Assembly (NCBI RefSeq): GCF_005877055.1
Contig: NZ_CP039424.1
Span: 2,542,001 to 2,606,000, forward strand
Origin: Citricoccus sp. SGAir0253
GTDB taxonomy: Bacteria; Actinomycetota; Actinomycetes; Actinomycetales; Micrococcaceae
DNA length: 64,000 nt
Direction: 5' to 3'
The position numbers were made by a program, and so were the translations under genes. The notes beneath the pieces are model-generated. The model searched no databases, was not told where the DNA came from, and saw nothing but the letters and a program-made list of their open reading frames with translations. Positions within the stretch are counted from its first letter, which is position 1; the number at the start of each line of letters is the position of its first letter. Positions 1-10,083 of the stretch are shown in pieces.

Positions 1-418
1 CGGAGCTGCCGGGCAGGCGCCCGGCCAGGTCGGACAGCAGCACGGCGCTGAGCCCCGAGCGGGCCGTCGTGGACACGGGGCTGAACTGCGCATCCGTCCC
101 CTCCGCGGCGCCGCGGGGCAGCCGGGGCGCGGGCGCGCACACGCCGACGTCCGGCGCGGCGGAGAGCCGGGCCGGGGCGGCGGTGCCGTCCACCGCCGGC
201 GGGGCCGGCGCGGCGAGGCTGCCGGCCGCCACGGCGCCGGCCACGAGGAGCACGACGCCGGTCCCGGCCAGTCCCGCGCCGATCCTCCCCCGCCGGCCGA
301 GCCCGCGCTCGTGCGCCGCGAGGGCGGCCCGGCGCCGCCGGTCCCGCTCTGCGGCGGCGCGCTGTCCCTTGAGCTGCCCGCGGCTGGCGGGCGGGGTGGG
401 CTCGTCCGGTCGGCTCAT
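1..418 (-). CDS. DUF5719 family protein, N-terminal part (runs off the window)
   Basis: This is the first ~139 codons of a gene read leftward; the rest lies outside the window. The start ATG at 418 overlaps the stop of the upstream glycosyltransferase gene (ATGA), so the two are translationally coupled. The protein begins with a charged, Arg-rich cytoplasmic stretch, then one hydrophobic segment (about residues 48-70) that is a signal anchor or signal peptide. The exported part contains CAPAPRL and a DAQFSPVST stretch, which resemble the start of the DUF5719 domain. In Micrococcales, DUF5719 genes sit beside a GT2 gene and whiB2, as here. Function is unknown; a surface role is inferred from the neighbours. 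Confidence 0.7.
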   Translation of the reverse strand, partial: MSRPDEPTPPASRGQLKGQRAAAERDRRRRAALAAHERGLGRRGRIGAGLAGTGVVLLVAGAVAAGSLAAPAPPAVDGTAAPARLSAAPDVGVCAPAPRLPRGAAEGTDAQFSPVSTTARSGLSAVLLSDLAGRLPGSS

Positions 419-3400
419 CGTGCCGTGGTCCTCTCCTCGTCGCCGGCGCGGACGGCGTGCGACCCCGCCGGTCCGGGCGCCGGGGCCGGCGCCCCCGGTC
501 CGGCCGGGCGCTGCGCGTCGACCGGCCCCTCCGGGTCGTCCGCGTCGTCGTCCGCCCAGTCGTCCCCGGGTCCGCCGAGCTCGCCCTCGAGGTCCTGCCA
601 GGGCCGCGCGGGGCCGGCGAGCGGGGCGCGCGGGCGGGCGTCCGAGCGGCGGGCCGGCGAGGGGACCGCGAGCAGGGTGGCGAGCAGGAGCAGCACGGCA
701 GGGACCCACCAGGCCCAGGAGACGGCGCTGGCGGACTGCTGCCAGACCACCAGCCGGCCGCCCTCGGCGGGCAGCTCGAAGGCCTGGGCCCACTCCCCCT
801 CGGCCACGGGCGCGCGCTCCAGCGGCGTGCCGTCCAGGGTCGCGTGCCAGCCCGGGTCCGCGCGCTCGGCGAGCACGAGCCGGCGCTCCCGGCCGTCCTC
901 GCCCGCCGCGATCCGGGTGTCCACCCGGCCGTCCCGGCGGGCCACGAGCTGGGTCGTGTCCCCCGCCGCGTCCTCGATGCGCACGCGCGCTGTGGTGAAG
1001 CCCAGGCGGTCCCGCAGTCCGTGCTCCCCGGCCACGGGGATCCCGCCGTCCCGGTCCGGCACCACGCGCCACAGCCAGCCGGAGTCGGTCAGGCCCACGG
1101 GAGCCAGCCCGGGAACCGCGTCGATGGACGCCGCGGTGGCCGCCTCCCGGCCGTCGGGGTCGCGCAGCACCACGAACGCGGCGCCGAGGGACTCCAGGGC
1201 GGGGCGCGGGTCCGCCGTCGTGCCCGAGACCAGTCCGGCGGCGAGGCTGCGCAACTGCTCGTCGGCCGCGTCCGGCGCCGCCGGGCGCGGGTCGGTGAGC
1301 GGCCCGGCCAGGGAGCGGGCCGCCCAGCCGGCGCTGAGCCGGTCCAGGGACGGGCCGGAGCCGGCGGCCAGGCCGGCGCGAAGCTCCTCGGCGCCGCGTT
1401 CCAGCACGAGCGTGCGCGTGGCGAGGGCGCTGGTGCCCTGGTCCGCGGCGGTGGCGGGGATCAGGCGCACGGGGCTGGGCGCCACCTCCGAGCCGGCGCC
1501 CAGCCCGGAGAGCTCCGGGGAGTGCTCCCCCGCAGCGGCGCGGGACTGCAGGGCGGCGGCGCCGGCCGCCTCCAGGTCCCCGCCGGGCAGGGTCCGCGGC
1601 AGGGTCCACAGTCCGGCGGCCAGGAGCACCGAGCACGCCCCGGCCGCCCCCAGCATGGCCAGGGCGGCGCGCAGTGGCACCCGGGCGCCGCGGTACCCGT
1701 TGAGCCCGGAGACCGCAGCGAGCAGCACGCCCATCGCCGCCAGGGAGGTGAAGGGGCCGGTGGAGACGGTCACGAGCCGCCCGTCGGCCGCCAGCGAGGT
1801 GGCGACCAGGGGCGCGAGCGTCCCGCCGGCGAGGGCCACGAGGGCCACGAGCAGCCCGGCCCGGGCCAGCCGGCCGGCCCGGCCGCGCCGCACCGCGCCC
1901 GCGGCCGCCATGGCCAGCGGGGGGGCGCCGAGGACGAGGGCCGCGGCCAGCGCCCACGGGGTCCCCGGGACCCACGCGTCCAGCCACGGCAGGGCGAGCA
2001 GCCCGGAGTCCGGGGCGAAGGCCTCGGGGAAGCCGAGCACCTGCTGCCACGGCGCGGCGGGCGCGGAGGCCTGCGGGACGCCGGGGTCCCCGAGCACGGC
2101 GCGCAGGTCGGTCCAGTGGGCCAGCAGCACGGGCAGGAACAGCGCGAGGGCCGGCAGCGGGGTCCACCACAGGGTGCGGCCGCGGCGGCGCAGCACGGCG
2201 GCGAGCACGAGCACGGCCGCCACGAGCGGCGGCAGCAGGGCCGGGGCCGCGGCGCCGAGCCCGGCCAGCAGCAGGGCGGTCCAGCCCGAGGCCGTCCAGG
2301 ACACCACGCCGCGCCGGCCCGGGCGGGGACGGGCGTCCACGGCGTGGCCCTCGGGGTCCGGGCGGCGGGGGGCCGCGGACCCGGTGGCGTGGATGACGGC
2401 CAGGGCGAGCCACGGCAGGGCCAGGTGGACCAGGAGGGACCCGGGACGGCCCTGCCCGGAGGCGGTCACCAGCGCCGGGGACAGCCCCCACAGCAGCCCG
2501 GCCAGGACCCGCACGCCGCGGCCGCGCTCCACCGCGCCGGCGGCGAACCACGCTCCCGCGCCGGCCAGCGGCATGGCCAGGACCGTGAGCCACGCGAGGA
2601 CGGCCGAGCCGTTGCCGGTGGCGCCCAGCACCGCGAGGACCAGGCCGAAGGGCCCGGGCTGGACGGGCGCGCCGACGCCGGCCGGGGCCCAGCCGTCGGT
2701 CGCGTGCCGCCACAGCTCCGCGGGGCTCCCGGACACGGGCAGCAGCGACCCGCCGGCCAGGGCGGGCGCGCCCAGCAGGTGGCGCGTCCCGGCGATCGAG
2801 AGCGCCGCGAGCAGGAGCACCACGGCCACCAGGCCGGTGCCGACCCAGTTGCGCCCCGGGGTGGCCAGCGCGGTGAAGTCGTCGTGCCCGCCGGTGGCCT
2901 CCGTGCCGGTGCCGGTCGAGCCGGTGCCGTCGCCGATGACCTCCTCGACCGACTCGAGCTCCAGCACGCTGCGCCGGTGGGAGCGGACCTGCCGGCGGCC
3001 GGCGCGCAGCGGGGCCACGACGCCGCGGGGGGCGGTGCGCGTGCGCCGGGCCTGCGCCCGGGCGCGGGCCAGCGGCACGGGCCGCACGAGGGTGCGCAGG
3101 GTCCCCGCCAGTCGCGCGGCCCCGCGACCGGGCTCCTTGGCGAGCAGGGACCCGGCGAAGCCGGCGATGCCGGCCAGGAGGGACCAGGCCCAGAGGAGGG
3201 GCACGGCCAGCGGCCGGGCATGCTTGAGGCGGAGCCAGACCGAGGACTCCCGCAGGGCCGCGGGGCCGGCGTACAGCCCCTCGCCCTCGGCGGCGTGCCG
3301 GACGACGGCGCCCGGGACCACGACCACGCGGTGCCCGGCCAGCCGCGCGCGCCAGCACAGGTCGACGGCGGCCGCCGGCGCCGGCGCGGCGGGATCCGGG

Positions 3401-4002
3401 CCGCGCAGGGCGTCCCACACGTCCGCGCGCACGAGCAGCCCGGGGGCCGAGACGGCGAAGACGTCGGTGCGCGCATCGTACTGGCCCTGGTCGAGCTCCC
3501 CGGGCTCGATGAGGCTGATGGGCTCGCCGGCGCCGGTCACGGCCAGCCCCACGTCGAGCAGGTGGCGGGGCCGGTCCAGCTCGACCTGCTTGCAACCGGC
3601 GACGGTCACCGACGGGGAGGCCTCCACGACCCCGAGCAGCCGCTCCAGGGCGGCGGGGTCGGCCAGCGCGTCGTCGTGCATCCACCACAGCCAGTGGGCC
3701 GCGGCCTCGCGGCCGGGGTCGGCCTGGTGGCCGGCCGGGGCGCCGGTCGCGGCCAGGAGCCCGGCCACCGCGGGGACGGGACCGTGCAGGAACGCGGCCG
3801 GCACGCCGGCGTCGTCGGCGAGGCGGGCCACCTCGTCGCGGACCGCGTGGAGGGGCTCACCGAGCCCACCGTCGCCGCCACCGTCACCGCCGCCTGCCGC
3901 GCCGGCGAGCACGGTGACGAGGCGGTCCGGGAGGCGCCGCTGGGCCAGCAGGGAGCGCACGGCGTCGGCCGCCATGCCGGGCCGTCGGTCCACGACCACC
4001 AC
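415..4002 (-). CDS. Glycosyltransferase family 2 protein with large membrane C-terminal half
   Basis: About 1195 residues. The N-terminal ~300 residues look like a GT-A fold GT2 domain: a WWMHDDA acidic motif at about residues 105-112 would bind nucleotide-sugar and metal. The remaining two thirds hold many hydrophobic segments and an extracytoplasmic region, as in actinobacterial GT2 proteins next to DUF5719 and whiB2. Role: probably transfer of a sugar in cell-envelope polysaccharide synthesis; acceptor unknown. The start is uncertain. GTG at 4002 is the first usable start, yet the frame stays open to 4104 and the codons just upstream encode VTA, which would complete the first GT2 beta strand (VTAVVVVD). 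No ATG, GTG or TTG occurs in that extension. Confidence 0.8.
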   Translation of the reverse strand: MVVVDRRPGMAADAVRSLLAQRRLPDRLVTVLAGAAGGGDGGGDGGLGEPLHAVRDEVARLADDAGVPAAFLHGPVPAVAGLLAATGAPAGHQADPGREAAAHWLWWMHDDALADPAALERLLGVVEASPSVTVAGCKQVELDRPRHLLDVGLAVTGAGEPISLIEPGELDQGQYDARTDVFAVSAPGLLVRADVWDALRGPDPAAPAPAAAVDLCWRARLAGHRVVVVPGAVVRHAAEGEGLYAGPAALRESSVWLRLKHARPLAVPLLWAWSLLAGIAGFAGSLLAKEPGRGAARLAGTLRTLVRPVPLARARAQARRTRTAPRGVVAPLRAGRRQVRSHRRSVLELESVEEVIGDGTGSTGTGTEATGGHDDFTALATPGRNWVGTGLVAVVLLLAALSIAGTRHLLGAPALAGGSLLPVSGSPAELWRHATDGWAPAGVGAPVQPGPFGLVLAVLGATGNGSAVLAWLTVLAMPLAGAGAWFAAGAVERGRGVRVLAGLLWGLSPALVTASGQGRPGSLLVHLALPWLALAVIHATGSAAPRRPDPEGHAVDARPRPGRRGVVSWTASGWTALLLAGLGAAAPALLPPLVAAVLVLAAVLRRRGRTLWWTPLPALALFLPVLLAHWTDLRAVLGDPGVPQASAPAAPWQQVLGFPEAFAPDSGLLALPWLDAWVPGTPWALAAALVLGAPPLAMAAAGAVRRGRAGRLARAGLLVALVALAGGTLAPLVATSLAADGRLVTVSTGPFTSLAAMGVLLAAVSGLNGYRGARVPLRAALAMLGAAGACSVLLAAGLWTLPRTLPGGDLEAAGAAALQSRAAAGEHSPELSGLGAGSEVAPSPVRLIPATAADQGTSALATRTLVLERGAEELRAGLAAGSGPSLDRLSAGWAARSLAGPLTDPRPAAPDAADEQLRSLAAGLVSGTTADPRPALESLGAAFVVLRDPDGREAATAASIDAVPGLAPVGLTDSGWLWRVVPDRDGGIPVAGEHGLRDRLGFTTARVRIEDAAGDTTQLVARRDGRVDTRIAAGEDGRERRLVLAERADPGWHATLDGTPLERAPVAEGEWAQAFELPAEGGRLVVWQQSASAVSWAWWVPAVLLLLATLLAVPSPARRSDARPRAPLAGPARPWQDLEGELGGPGDDWADDDADDPEGPVDAQRPAGPGAPAPAPGPAGSHAVRAGDEERTTAR

Positions 4003-4070
4003 CGCGGTGACGTGCTGGGCCCGGGCCCCCGGGACGGCGGCGTGGCCCGGGGCGGTGGCGGTGGCGGGGA

Positions 4071-4628
4071 TCAGACCGACCGCTTCCGCAGCCGGCGCCT
4101 CTCACGCTCGGACAGCCCGCCCCAGATGCCGAAGCGCTCGTCGTTGCCGAGCGCGTACTCGAGGCACTCGCTGCGCACGGTGCAGGCGCTGCAGACCTTC
4201 TTGGCGTCGCGCGTGGAGCCGCCCTTCTCGGGGAAGAACGCCTCGGGGTCGGTCTGGGCGCACAGGGCGTCCACCTGCCAGGCCAGCTCACCGTCCACGT
4301 CGCGCGGGTCGGCCAGTCCGGGCAGGCCCAGCCACGCGGCGGGCGCCGCGGGGGCCTCCCGCGGGCGCTCCGGGGCCCCGCCCGGGTGCAGGGCGGTGAC
4401 GGTGGCGGCGGCGCCGTCCTCGTCGGGGGTCTCCGCGTCGTCGCGGTCCGCATGGGCGTCCAGCAGGGCCGTGGCCCGGTCCTCGAGGCTCAGGCCGGAG
4501 TCCAGCCGCCGGGCGGCCTCCGGGTCGGCGGGGTCCAGGAACCAGTCGGCCGGCACCGCCCGTCCCGCGTACGGCGCGTCCAGGGTCCGGGTGCTGCGCG
4601 TCTCCTCCACCTGCTGGGCATTCTCCAT
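4071..4628 (-). CDS. whiB2: WhiB2/WhmD-type iron-sulfur transcription regulator
   Basis: 185 residues. The C-terminal half holds the WhiB Fe-S site: C123, C146, C149 and C155 (ALCAQTD, then VCSACTVRSEC), followed by GIWGG at 167-171 and a basic tail RERRRLRKR that touches DNA and sigma. The FFPEKGGSTRDAK segment is typical of the WhiB2 branch, essential for division or sporulation in other actinobacteria. The ATG at 4628 is chosen because GGGAGGAAG lies just upstream; a longer frame exists but lacks this support. The N-terminal ~100 residues are a divergent, acidic extension. The position ahead of GT2 and DUF5719, with TIGR03089 opposite, matches the conserved whiB2 neighbourhood. Confidence 0.93.
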   Translation of the reverse strand: MENAQQVEETRSTRTLDAPYAGRAVPADWFLDPADPEAARRLDSGLSLEDRATALLDAHADRDDAETPDEDGAAATVTALHPGGAPERPREAPAAPAAWLGLPGLADPRDVDGELAWQVDALCAQTDPEAFFPEKGGSTRDAKKVCSACTVRSECLEYALGNDERFGIWGGLSERERRRLRKRSV

Positions 4629-5014
4629 GTGCTTCCTCCCCGTACTCACGCTGGCCGTCCCCCACCGGGATCTCCGGCGACGGGGACGCGGACCGGGTTC
4701 CAGGCACACGCCAGCCGACCCCCCGTCTCCGCCGTCCGGCCCCCTCCGGGCACGAACGGAACCACCGGCCGGGCCTGGGCACCGGTCGGTGGCGGAGAAC
4801 AGTGGTGGGCGGTGGGAAGCGCCGTGGTCACCTTGACCGTTCCGCTTGAATTACATCGGTGTGACTCACGGTTCGTCAAACCGGCGCGGCACAATGTGGA
4901 GCGGCGATCGGCGGCGCCAGAACCGACACGCCGAGCCCACGTCGGCCCTGCCCGGCGTGTTGCCCCGGAGGCCCGTCCGGGGCCGTCCACGACGTCCCGA
5001 AAGGACAGGTTCCC
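4629..5014. other. Divergent intergenic region between whiB2 and the TIGR03089 gene
   Basis: No gene is seen in these 386 bases. The stretch 4830-4910 is much more AT-rich than its surroundings and probably holds the divergent promoters, but no spacing-consistent -35/-10 pair could be assigned with confidence. The leader next to whiB2 carries the GGGAGGAAG ribosome site; the other side carries AAAGGACAG before the ATG at 5015. Confidence 0.4.
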
Positions 5015-5803
5015 ATGGTCTCACTCGGATCCCCCTCCCGCCCCGGCGGCGGCCCGGCCGACTGGTTCGGGCTCGTGGCCGCCTCGCCGCGTCCCGCGGT
5101 GGTGGACTACGCCACCGGCGGGGACCGGGTGGAGCTCTCCGGCCGGGTGCTGGCCAACTGGGCGGCCAAGACCGCCAACCTGCTCGACGCCGAGGGCCTG
5201 GGCACCGGGTCCACCGTCGTCCTGGACCTGCCCGCGAGCTGGATGCCGCTGGCGGTGCTCCTGGGGGCCGCGCGGGCCGGCGTCGGGATCGGGTATGCGG
5301 GCCCGGGCGGGGCCGGCGCCGACCTGGTGGTCACCGACGACGCGGGCGCCTGGGCCGCCGCGCCCTCCGAGCTGTGGTCCGTCCCGGCCGGCGGGATCGG
5401 CGGGGGCGCGGCCGGCGGGACGGACGGCGACGCCGGCGCCGCCCCGCTGCCGGCCCACGCCCTGGACTACGCCGCGGAGGTCCGCGTGCAGGGCGACCGG
5501 TGCGCCCTGCCGATGCCGCCCGGCACCCTCGCGGGGCTGGTCGCGGGGCCGGCCGGGGCAGCCGAGGACGCGACCGGGGCGGACCGAGACGGGGCCGGGG
5601 CGGACGCGCGCTGGTCCCGCCGCGAGCGCGGCCTCGTGGTGGCCGCACGGGCGGGCCGCCTGGACGCGGCGCTGGCGCGGGCCGCCGCGGAGGCCTGGGG
5701 CCGGGGGCTGCCGGTCGTGCTCGTGCCGGCGGAGCGGGCGGACGACGAGGCGGTGGCCGGGATCGTCACGGCGGAGCGGCTCGGGGACGCCACGGCCCGG
5801 TGA
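5015..5803 (+). CDS. TIGR03089 family protein
   Basis: 262 residues. The N-terminal region (RPAVVDYATGGDRVELSGR, then WAAKTANLLDAEGLGTGS) resembles the start of an AMP-binding/acyl-CoA synthetase fold, as in all TIGR03089 proteins, but the protein is too short to carry the full adenylation domain. It is found across Actinobacteria near whiB2 and LCP genes. The biochemical role is not known. The ATG is preceded by AAAGGACAG at good spacing. It ends convergently with the GtrA-like gene, 54 bp away. Confidence 0.8.
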   Translation: MVSLGSPSRPGGGPADWFGLVAASPRPAVVDYATGGDRVELSGRVLANWAAKTANLLDAEGLGTGSTVVLDLPASWMPLAVLLGAARAGVGIGYAGPGGAGADLVVTDDAGAWAAAPSELWSVPAGGIGGGAAGGTDGDAGAAPLPAHALDYAAEVRVQGDRCALPMPPGTLAGLVAGPAGAAEDATGADRDGAGADARWSRRERGLVVAARAGRLDAALARAAAEAWGRGLPVVLVPAERADDEAVAGIVTAERLGDATAR

Positions 5804-5857
5804 CCGGGGCGCGGCGTGCGGACGTGGCATCCGGGGGTCGCGGGAAGGCGCGCGGCG

Positions 5858-6487
5858 TCAGTCGGCGGAGTCGGCCCGCGCGGTGGCGGCACGGTCGCCC
5901 GGCACCGTGCTGGCCCGGGGGGCCGCTCGGAGACCGCGCGGGGCGTCCCGGGGGCCCCGGGGCCCGTCGGCCCCGGGGGCCGTGACCACGGGCAGCTGGC
6001 CCGTCAGCCGTTCCCGGTCGTGGGCGAAGTCCGGGTCGGCGTCCAGTTCCTCGGTGAAGACCCAGAACCGGTAGGCGAAGAACCGGAAGATCGTGCCCAG
6101 CACGAGGCCCACCACGCTGCCGGCGATGAAGATGCCGGTGGTGGAGGTGACGCCCAGCCAGTACTGCGCCACGAACACGCACGCGGCCGCGATGCCCATC
6201 CCGATCACGTTCATCACGGCGAACAGCACGAGCTCGCGCACGACGTTGCTCTGCCGGCGGTGCCGGAAGGTCCAGAACCGGTTGGCCGCCCAGGAGAAGA
6301 TGGTGGCGACCACGCTGGCCACCACCTTGGACTTGACGTTGCTGCCCTCCATGGGCCCGTCCATGAGCCACAGGAAGATGCCGGAGTCCACCACGAAGGC
6401 GGCGGCCCCGACCGCGCCGAACTTGGCGACCTCCCGCCACAGCAAGGCGACCAGGGCCACGAGGCGTTGCCACAGGGTGCTGATCAT
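5858..6487 (-). CDS. GtrA-like membrane protein
   Basis: 209 residues with four predicted membrane segments (about residues 22-42, 55-75, 88-110 and 118-140). Motifs typical of the GtrA family are seen: KFGAVGAAAFVVDSGIF in the first helix and SWAANRFWTF between helices 2 and 3. GtrA proteins are thought to help flip polyprenyl-linked sugars. The C-terminal ~55 residues are a charged cytoplasmic tail unlike the family core. Start ATG 6487 (MISTLWQRL) fits the family; GAGGAG lies a little far upstream. It sits back to back with purK, as in related genomes. Confidence 0.82.
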   Translation of the reverse strand: MISTLWQRLVALVALLWREVAKFGAVGAAAFVVDSGIFLWLMDGPMEGSNVKSKVVASVVATIFSWAANRFWTFRHRRQSNVVRELVLFAVMNVIGMGIAAACVFVAQYWLGVTSTTGIFIAGSVVGLVLGTIFRFFAYRFWVFTEELDADPDFAHDRERLTGQLPVVTAPGADGPRGPRDAPRGLRAAPRASTVPGDRAATARADSAD

Positions 6488-6611
6488 GGGCGTGGAGGGG
6501 CTCCTCGGTGGGCGGCGGGCGTACCCGCACACTGTAGACGGCTTTCCTCCCCGTTTCCTGACAGGTCCGGGGCGGGGACGGTGGCCGACGGGCGGGCCCC
6601 GCGGTGATGGG

Positions 6612-6617
6612 TACCCT
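6612..6617 (+). promoter_or_regulatory. -10 element of purK (leaderless)
   Basis: TACCCT ends exactly 6 nt before the GTG start at 6624, leaving no room for a ribosome site; the purK mRNA is probably leaderless. Confidence 0.6.
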
Positions 6618-6623
6618 TGGTGC

Positions 6624-7844
6624 GTGACTTTTCCTGTGATCGGAGTAGTGGGCGGCGGCCAGCTGGCCCGGATGATGGCCCCGGCGGCCACGGCACTGGG
6701 GGTGCGCCTCAGGGTGCTCGCCGAGGGCGCCGACGTGTCCGCCACCACCGCGGCGCCGTGCGTGGTCGGCGACTACCGGGACCTCGAGACCCTGAAGGAC
6801 TTCGCCGCGACCGTGGACGTGGTCACCTTCGACCACGAGCACGTCCCGGCCGAGCACCTGCGCGTCCTCGAGGCGGCCGGGGTGAACCTGCAGCCGGGCC
6901 CCGAGGCGCTGCAGTACGCCCAGGACAAGCTGCTGATGCGCCAGGCCTGCGACCGGCTGGGCCTGCCGAACCCGGAGTGGGCCGCCGTCGCCACCGTGGC
7001 CGAGCTCGTGGCGGCGGGCGACCGGATCGGCTGGCCGGTGGTGCTGAAGACCCCGCGCGGGGGCTACGACGGCAAGGGCGTGCGGGTGCTGGACTCCGCC
7101 GCCCAGGCCGAGGACTGCCGCGACTGGTTCGCCCTGGGCTTCGAGGCCCTGCTGGTGGAGCAGAAGGTGGACTTCTCCCGCGAGCTCTCCGCCCAGGTGG
7201 CCCGCACGCCCTCCGGGACGACCGCGTCCTACCCCGTGGTCGAGTCCGTCCAGACGGACGGCGTCTGCGACCTCGTCACCGCCCCGGCCCCGGGGATCGA
7301 TCCGCGCACCGCGCAGGCCGCCGAGGAGGCGGCCGTCACCCTCGCCGAGGGACTGGGCGTGACCGGGATGCTGGCCGTGGAACTGTTCGAGACCCCCGGC
7401 GTGGGCCCGGGCTTCATGGTCAACGAGCTGGCCATGCGCCCGCACAACTCGGGGCACTGGTCCATGGACGGCGCCGTGACGGGCCAGTTCGAGCAGCACG
7501 TGCGTGCGGTGCTCGACCTCCCGCTGGGGTCCACGGACACGCTCGGGGCGTTCACCGTCATGAAGAACTACCTCGGCGGCGCCAACGAGGACCTCTACTC
7601 CGCCTTCCCGACGGCCATGGCCGCCTACCCGGAGGCCAAGGTCCACGCCTACGGCAAGTCGGTGCGCCCGGGGCGCAAGATCGGGCACGTGAACGTCGTC
7701 GCCCCGCTGGCCGAGGACCTCGACGCGGCCCGCGAGGCCGCCGAGGGCGCGGCCGCGATCATCCGCGACGGCCACCGGGCCCAGAACGAGCCCGGGGCCC
7801 AGCCGGCCCCGGACGAGCACGACGAGCACCAGGAGCAGCGATGA
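6624..7844 (+). CDS. purK: 5-(carboxyamino)imidazole ribonucleotide synthase
   Basis: 406 residues. ATP-dependent carboxylation of AIR to N5-CAIR in purine synthesis. The N-terminal [14 protein letters not shown] motif is diagnostic; the ATP-grasp centre shows [16 protein letters not shown] (about residues 137-152) and the metal-binding [15 protein letters not shown] near 270. Length fits the family. The GTG start is set by the [12 protein letters not shown] start and a -10 six bases upstream. Its stop overlaps the purE start (ATGA at 7841), so the two pathway-adjacent enzymes are coupled. The acidic/Gln-rich last ~15 residues are a non-conserved tail. Confidence 0.95.
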   Translation: MTFPVIGVVGGGQLARMMAPAATALGVRLRVLAEGADVSATTAAPCVVGDYRDLETLKDFAATVDVVTFDHEHVPAEHLRVLEAAGVNLQPGPEALQYAQDKLLMRQACDRLGLPNPEWAAVATVAELVAAGDRIGWPVVLKTPRGGYDGKGVRVLDSAAQAEDCRDWFALGFEALLVEQKVDFSRELSAQVARTPSGTTASYPVVESVQTDGVCDLVTAPAPGIDPRTAQAAEEAAVTLAEGLGVTGMLAVELFETPGVGPGFMVNELAMRPHNSGHWSMDGAVTGQFEQHVRAVLDLPLGSTDTLGAFTVMKNYLGGANEDLYSAFPTAMAAYPEAKVHAYGKSVRPGRKIGHVNVVAPLAEDLDAAREAAEGAAAIIRDGHRAQNEPGAQPAPDEHDEHQEQR

Positions 7845-8428
7845 CCGGCACGGACGAGCAGCACGCAGGGACCACCGGCCCGGCCCGGGTGGCGGTGGTG
7901 ATGGGCTCCGACTCGGACTGGCCCGTCATGCAGGCGGCCGCCGAGGCCCTGGAGGAGTTCGGCATCGCCTACGAGGCCGACGTCGTCTCCGCCCACCGCA
8001 TGCCGCACGAGATGGTGGACTTCGGCACGCGGGCCCACGAGCGCGGCATCCGGGTGGTCATCGCCGGCGCCGGCGGCGCCGCCCACCTGCCCGGCATGAT
8101 CGCCTCCACCACCCCGCTGCCGGTGATCGGCGTCCCGGTGCCGCTGAAGATGCTCGACGGCATGGACTCCCTGCTGTCGATCGTGCAGATGCCGGCCGGC
8201 GTCCCGGTGGCCACCGTCTCCATCGGCGGGGCCCGCAACGCGGGGCTGCTCGCCGCCCGCATCCTGGCCGCCGGCGAGGGCGCCGAGGCCGCCCGGCTGC
8301 GCGAGCGCCTCACCGTCTTCGCGGCGGAACTGCGGGACACGGCCACCGCCAAGGGCGCCCGCCTGCGGGACTCGCTCACCGGCCGGCCCGGCTACCGCGC
8401 GCCAGCCACCCCGGCCGACCGGTCATGA
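7841..8428 (+). CDS. purE: N5-carboxyaminoimidazole ribonucleotide mutase
   Basis: 195 residues. Class I PurE, which converts N5-CAIR to CAIR, the step right after PurK. Family motifs seen: [12 protein letters not shown] (about residues 19-30), SAHRMP near 50, and [13 protein letters not shown] near 80. The last ~30 residues extend beyond the usual core. It overlaps purK upstream and the LCP gene downstream by 4 bp each (ATGA), so all three are likely on one mRNA from the purK promoter. Confidence 0.95.
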   Translation: MTGTDEQHAGTTGPARVAVVMGSDSDWPVMQAAAEALEEFGIAYEADVVSAHRMPHEMVDFGTRAHERGIRVVIAGAGGAAHLPGMIASTTPLPVIGVPVPLKMLDGMDSLLSIVQMPAGVPVATVSIGGARNAGLLAARILAAGEGAEAARLRERLTVFAAELRDTATAKGARLRDSLTGRPGYRAPATPADRS

Positions 8429-10041
8429 CCGGCCGCGCCGTCGGCCCCTCCCCCGCCGGCGGCGGGGACCCCGTGCGCGCACCGGAGACGGCGAGCGTCC
8501 CGCAGCGCGGCAAGCGGGCCTGGATCCTGCTCGCGCTCACCCTCCTGGTCCCCGGCGGGGCTCAGGTGGTGGCCGGCGACCGCCGGCTCGGCCGGGCGGC
8601 CCTGCGCGTGACCCTGGCCGTGTGGGCCGTGCTGCTCGCCGCCCTCGTCCTGTTCCTCGTCCAGCGGGACCTGCTCCTGCGCCTGGCGGCGGACCCCACG
8701 TGGCAGCTCGGGGGCATCATCGTCCTGGCCGCGCTGGCGATCGGCTGGGCGGTGCTGTGGGTGGACACCCTGCGGCTCGTCCGCCTCCGACTGCTGGCCC
8801 CCGGGATGCGCCCCCTCGTGGCGGCCTGCTCCGTCCTGGCGCTGGTGGCCACCTCCGGCGTCCTGGGCTACGGCTCGTGGGCCGTGAACGCCGGGCGCAA
8901 CGCGCTGGGCTCCATCTTCGAGGCCGGGCCGGCGATCGAGCCGGTCGACGGCCGCTACAACTTCCTGCTGATGGGCGGGGACGCCGGCGAGGGCCGGCTG
9001 GGCCTGCGCCCGGACTCGATCCACGTGGCCTCCATGAACGCGCGCACCGGCCACACGATCGTCTTCTCCCTGCCCCGCAACTTCCAGAACGCGCAGTTCA
9101 CCGAGGACTCGCCGCTGTGGCAGGCCTACCCCGAGGGCTTCGACTGCGGCGACGAGTGCATCCTCAACGCGCTCTACGTGGACGTCAACGAGAACCACCG
9201 CGATCTCTACCCGGACGCCGAGGACCCCGGGGCCGAGGCGATGAAGGACGCCGCCGGCGGCATCCTGGGGCTGGAGGTCCAGTCCTACGCGCTCGTGGAC
9301 ATGGGCGGCTTCGCCCAGCTCATCGACGCCATGGGCGGGGTCACCGTGACCTCCGGCGGCTGGACCACGTACCGCGGCACCCGCCCGGACGGGCAGTGGG
9401 GCAACGCCTGGTGGGGCCCCGGCACGTACACCTTCGACGGCGAGGACGCCCTGGCCTTCGCCCGGTCGCGGCACTTCTCCACGGACTACTCCCGGATCCG
9501 CCGCCAGCAGTGCATCCAGTCGGCCATGCTGGCCCAGTTCAACCCCCAGACGCTGGTCACGCGCTTCCAGGGCATCCTCGACGCCGGCGAGCAGATCGTC
9601 GAGACGGACCTGCCGGGCCAGCAGCTCGGGACGTTCGTGGGCCTGGCCTCCAAGGCCCGGTCCCAGGAGATGGGCCAGCTGACCATCGGCCCGCCCGACT
9701 TCGGCAGCCAGGGCGACCAGTTCACCACCTACCCGGACTTCGAGCTGGTCCACCAGCGCGTCGGCGAGATGCTCGCCGAGGACGGCACCCCGCAGGCCGC
9801 CGGCGGGATGCCCGCGCCGCTGCTGGTCGTGGACGCCGCCGCCGGCGTCCTCGCCGGGGCGGCCCCGGACCCGGCCGGCTCGGAGGGCTCCGGCCCCGCC
9901 GACTGGCCGGAGCCGCCGCGTCAGCCCGACGGCGACCCCATCGACCCCGAGTGGCTCATGTACCTCGAGGACACCGGCCAGATCGGCCTGCTCGAGGAGG
10001 CCGCGAAGACCAACCACCTCTGCGTGGCCGGCACCGGCTGA
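8425..10041 (+). CDS. LytR-CpsA-Psr (LCP) family membrane protein
   Basis: 538 residues. Three or four N-terminal hydrophobic segments (about residues 32-140), then the extracytoplasmic LCP catalytic domain ([12 protein letters not shown] near 175, [18 protein letters not shown], and [14 protein letters not shown] near 345). LCP enzymes transfer undecaprenyl-linked glycopolymers (teichoic acid, arabinogalactan, capsule) onto peptidoglycan. The many N-terminal helices and the Pro/Ala-rich C-terminal tail are common in actinobacterial members. It is coupled to purE by an ATGA overlap; the metabolic link is not obvious, but purK-purE-LCP linkage is common in this lineage. Confidence 0.88.
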   Translation: MTGRAVGPSPAGGGDPVRAPETASVPQRGKRAWILLALTLLVPGGAQVVAGDRRLGRAALRVTLAVWAVLLAALVLFLVQRDLLLRLAADPTWQLGGIIVLAALAIGWAVLWVDTLRLVRLRLLAPGMRPLVAACSVLALVATSGVLGYGSWAVNAGRNALGSIFEAGPAIEPVDGRYNFLLMGGDAGEGRLGLRPDSIHVASMNARTGHTIVFSLPRNFQNAQFTEDSPLWQAYPEGFDCGDECILNALYVDVNENHRDLYPDAEDPGAEAMKDAAGGILGLEVQSYALVDMGGFAQLIDAMGGVTVTSGGWTTYRGTRPDGQWGNAWWGPGTYTFDGEDALAFARSRHFSTDYSRIRRQQCIQSAMLAQFNPQTLVTRFQGILDAGEQIVETDLPGQQLGTFVGLASKARSQEMGQLTIGPPDFGSQGDQFTTYPDFELVHQRVGEMLAEDGTPQAAGGMPAPLLVVDAAAGVLAGAAPDPAGSEGSGPADWPEPPRQPDGDPIDPEWLMYLEDTGQIGLLEEAAKTNHLCVAGTG

Positions 10042-10071
10042 GCCGGCGGGCCGCGTGCCGTCGCAGATCGA

Positions 10072-10077
10072 TAGGCT
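10072..10077 (+). promoter_or_regulatory. -10 element of manA
   Basis: TAGGCT ends 6 nt before the ATG at 10084. The 6-nt gap is GGAGGA, so it looks like a ribosome site but would be the very start of the transcript. Confidence 0.55.
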
Positions 10078-10083
10078 GGAGGA

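Noticed and set aside
311-4836. Very long plus-strand open frames (over 1300 codons) opposite the GT2 and whiB2 genes
   Set aside because: Arg/Pro/Ala/Gly-rich shadow translations caused by high GC; no domains, no ribosome sites, and the minus strand has clear families.
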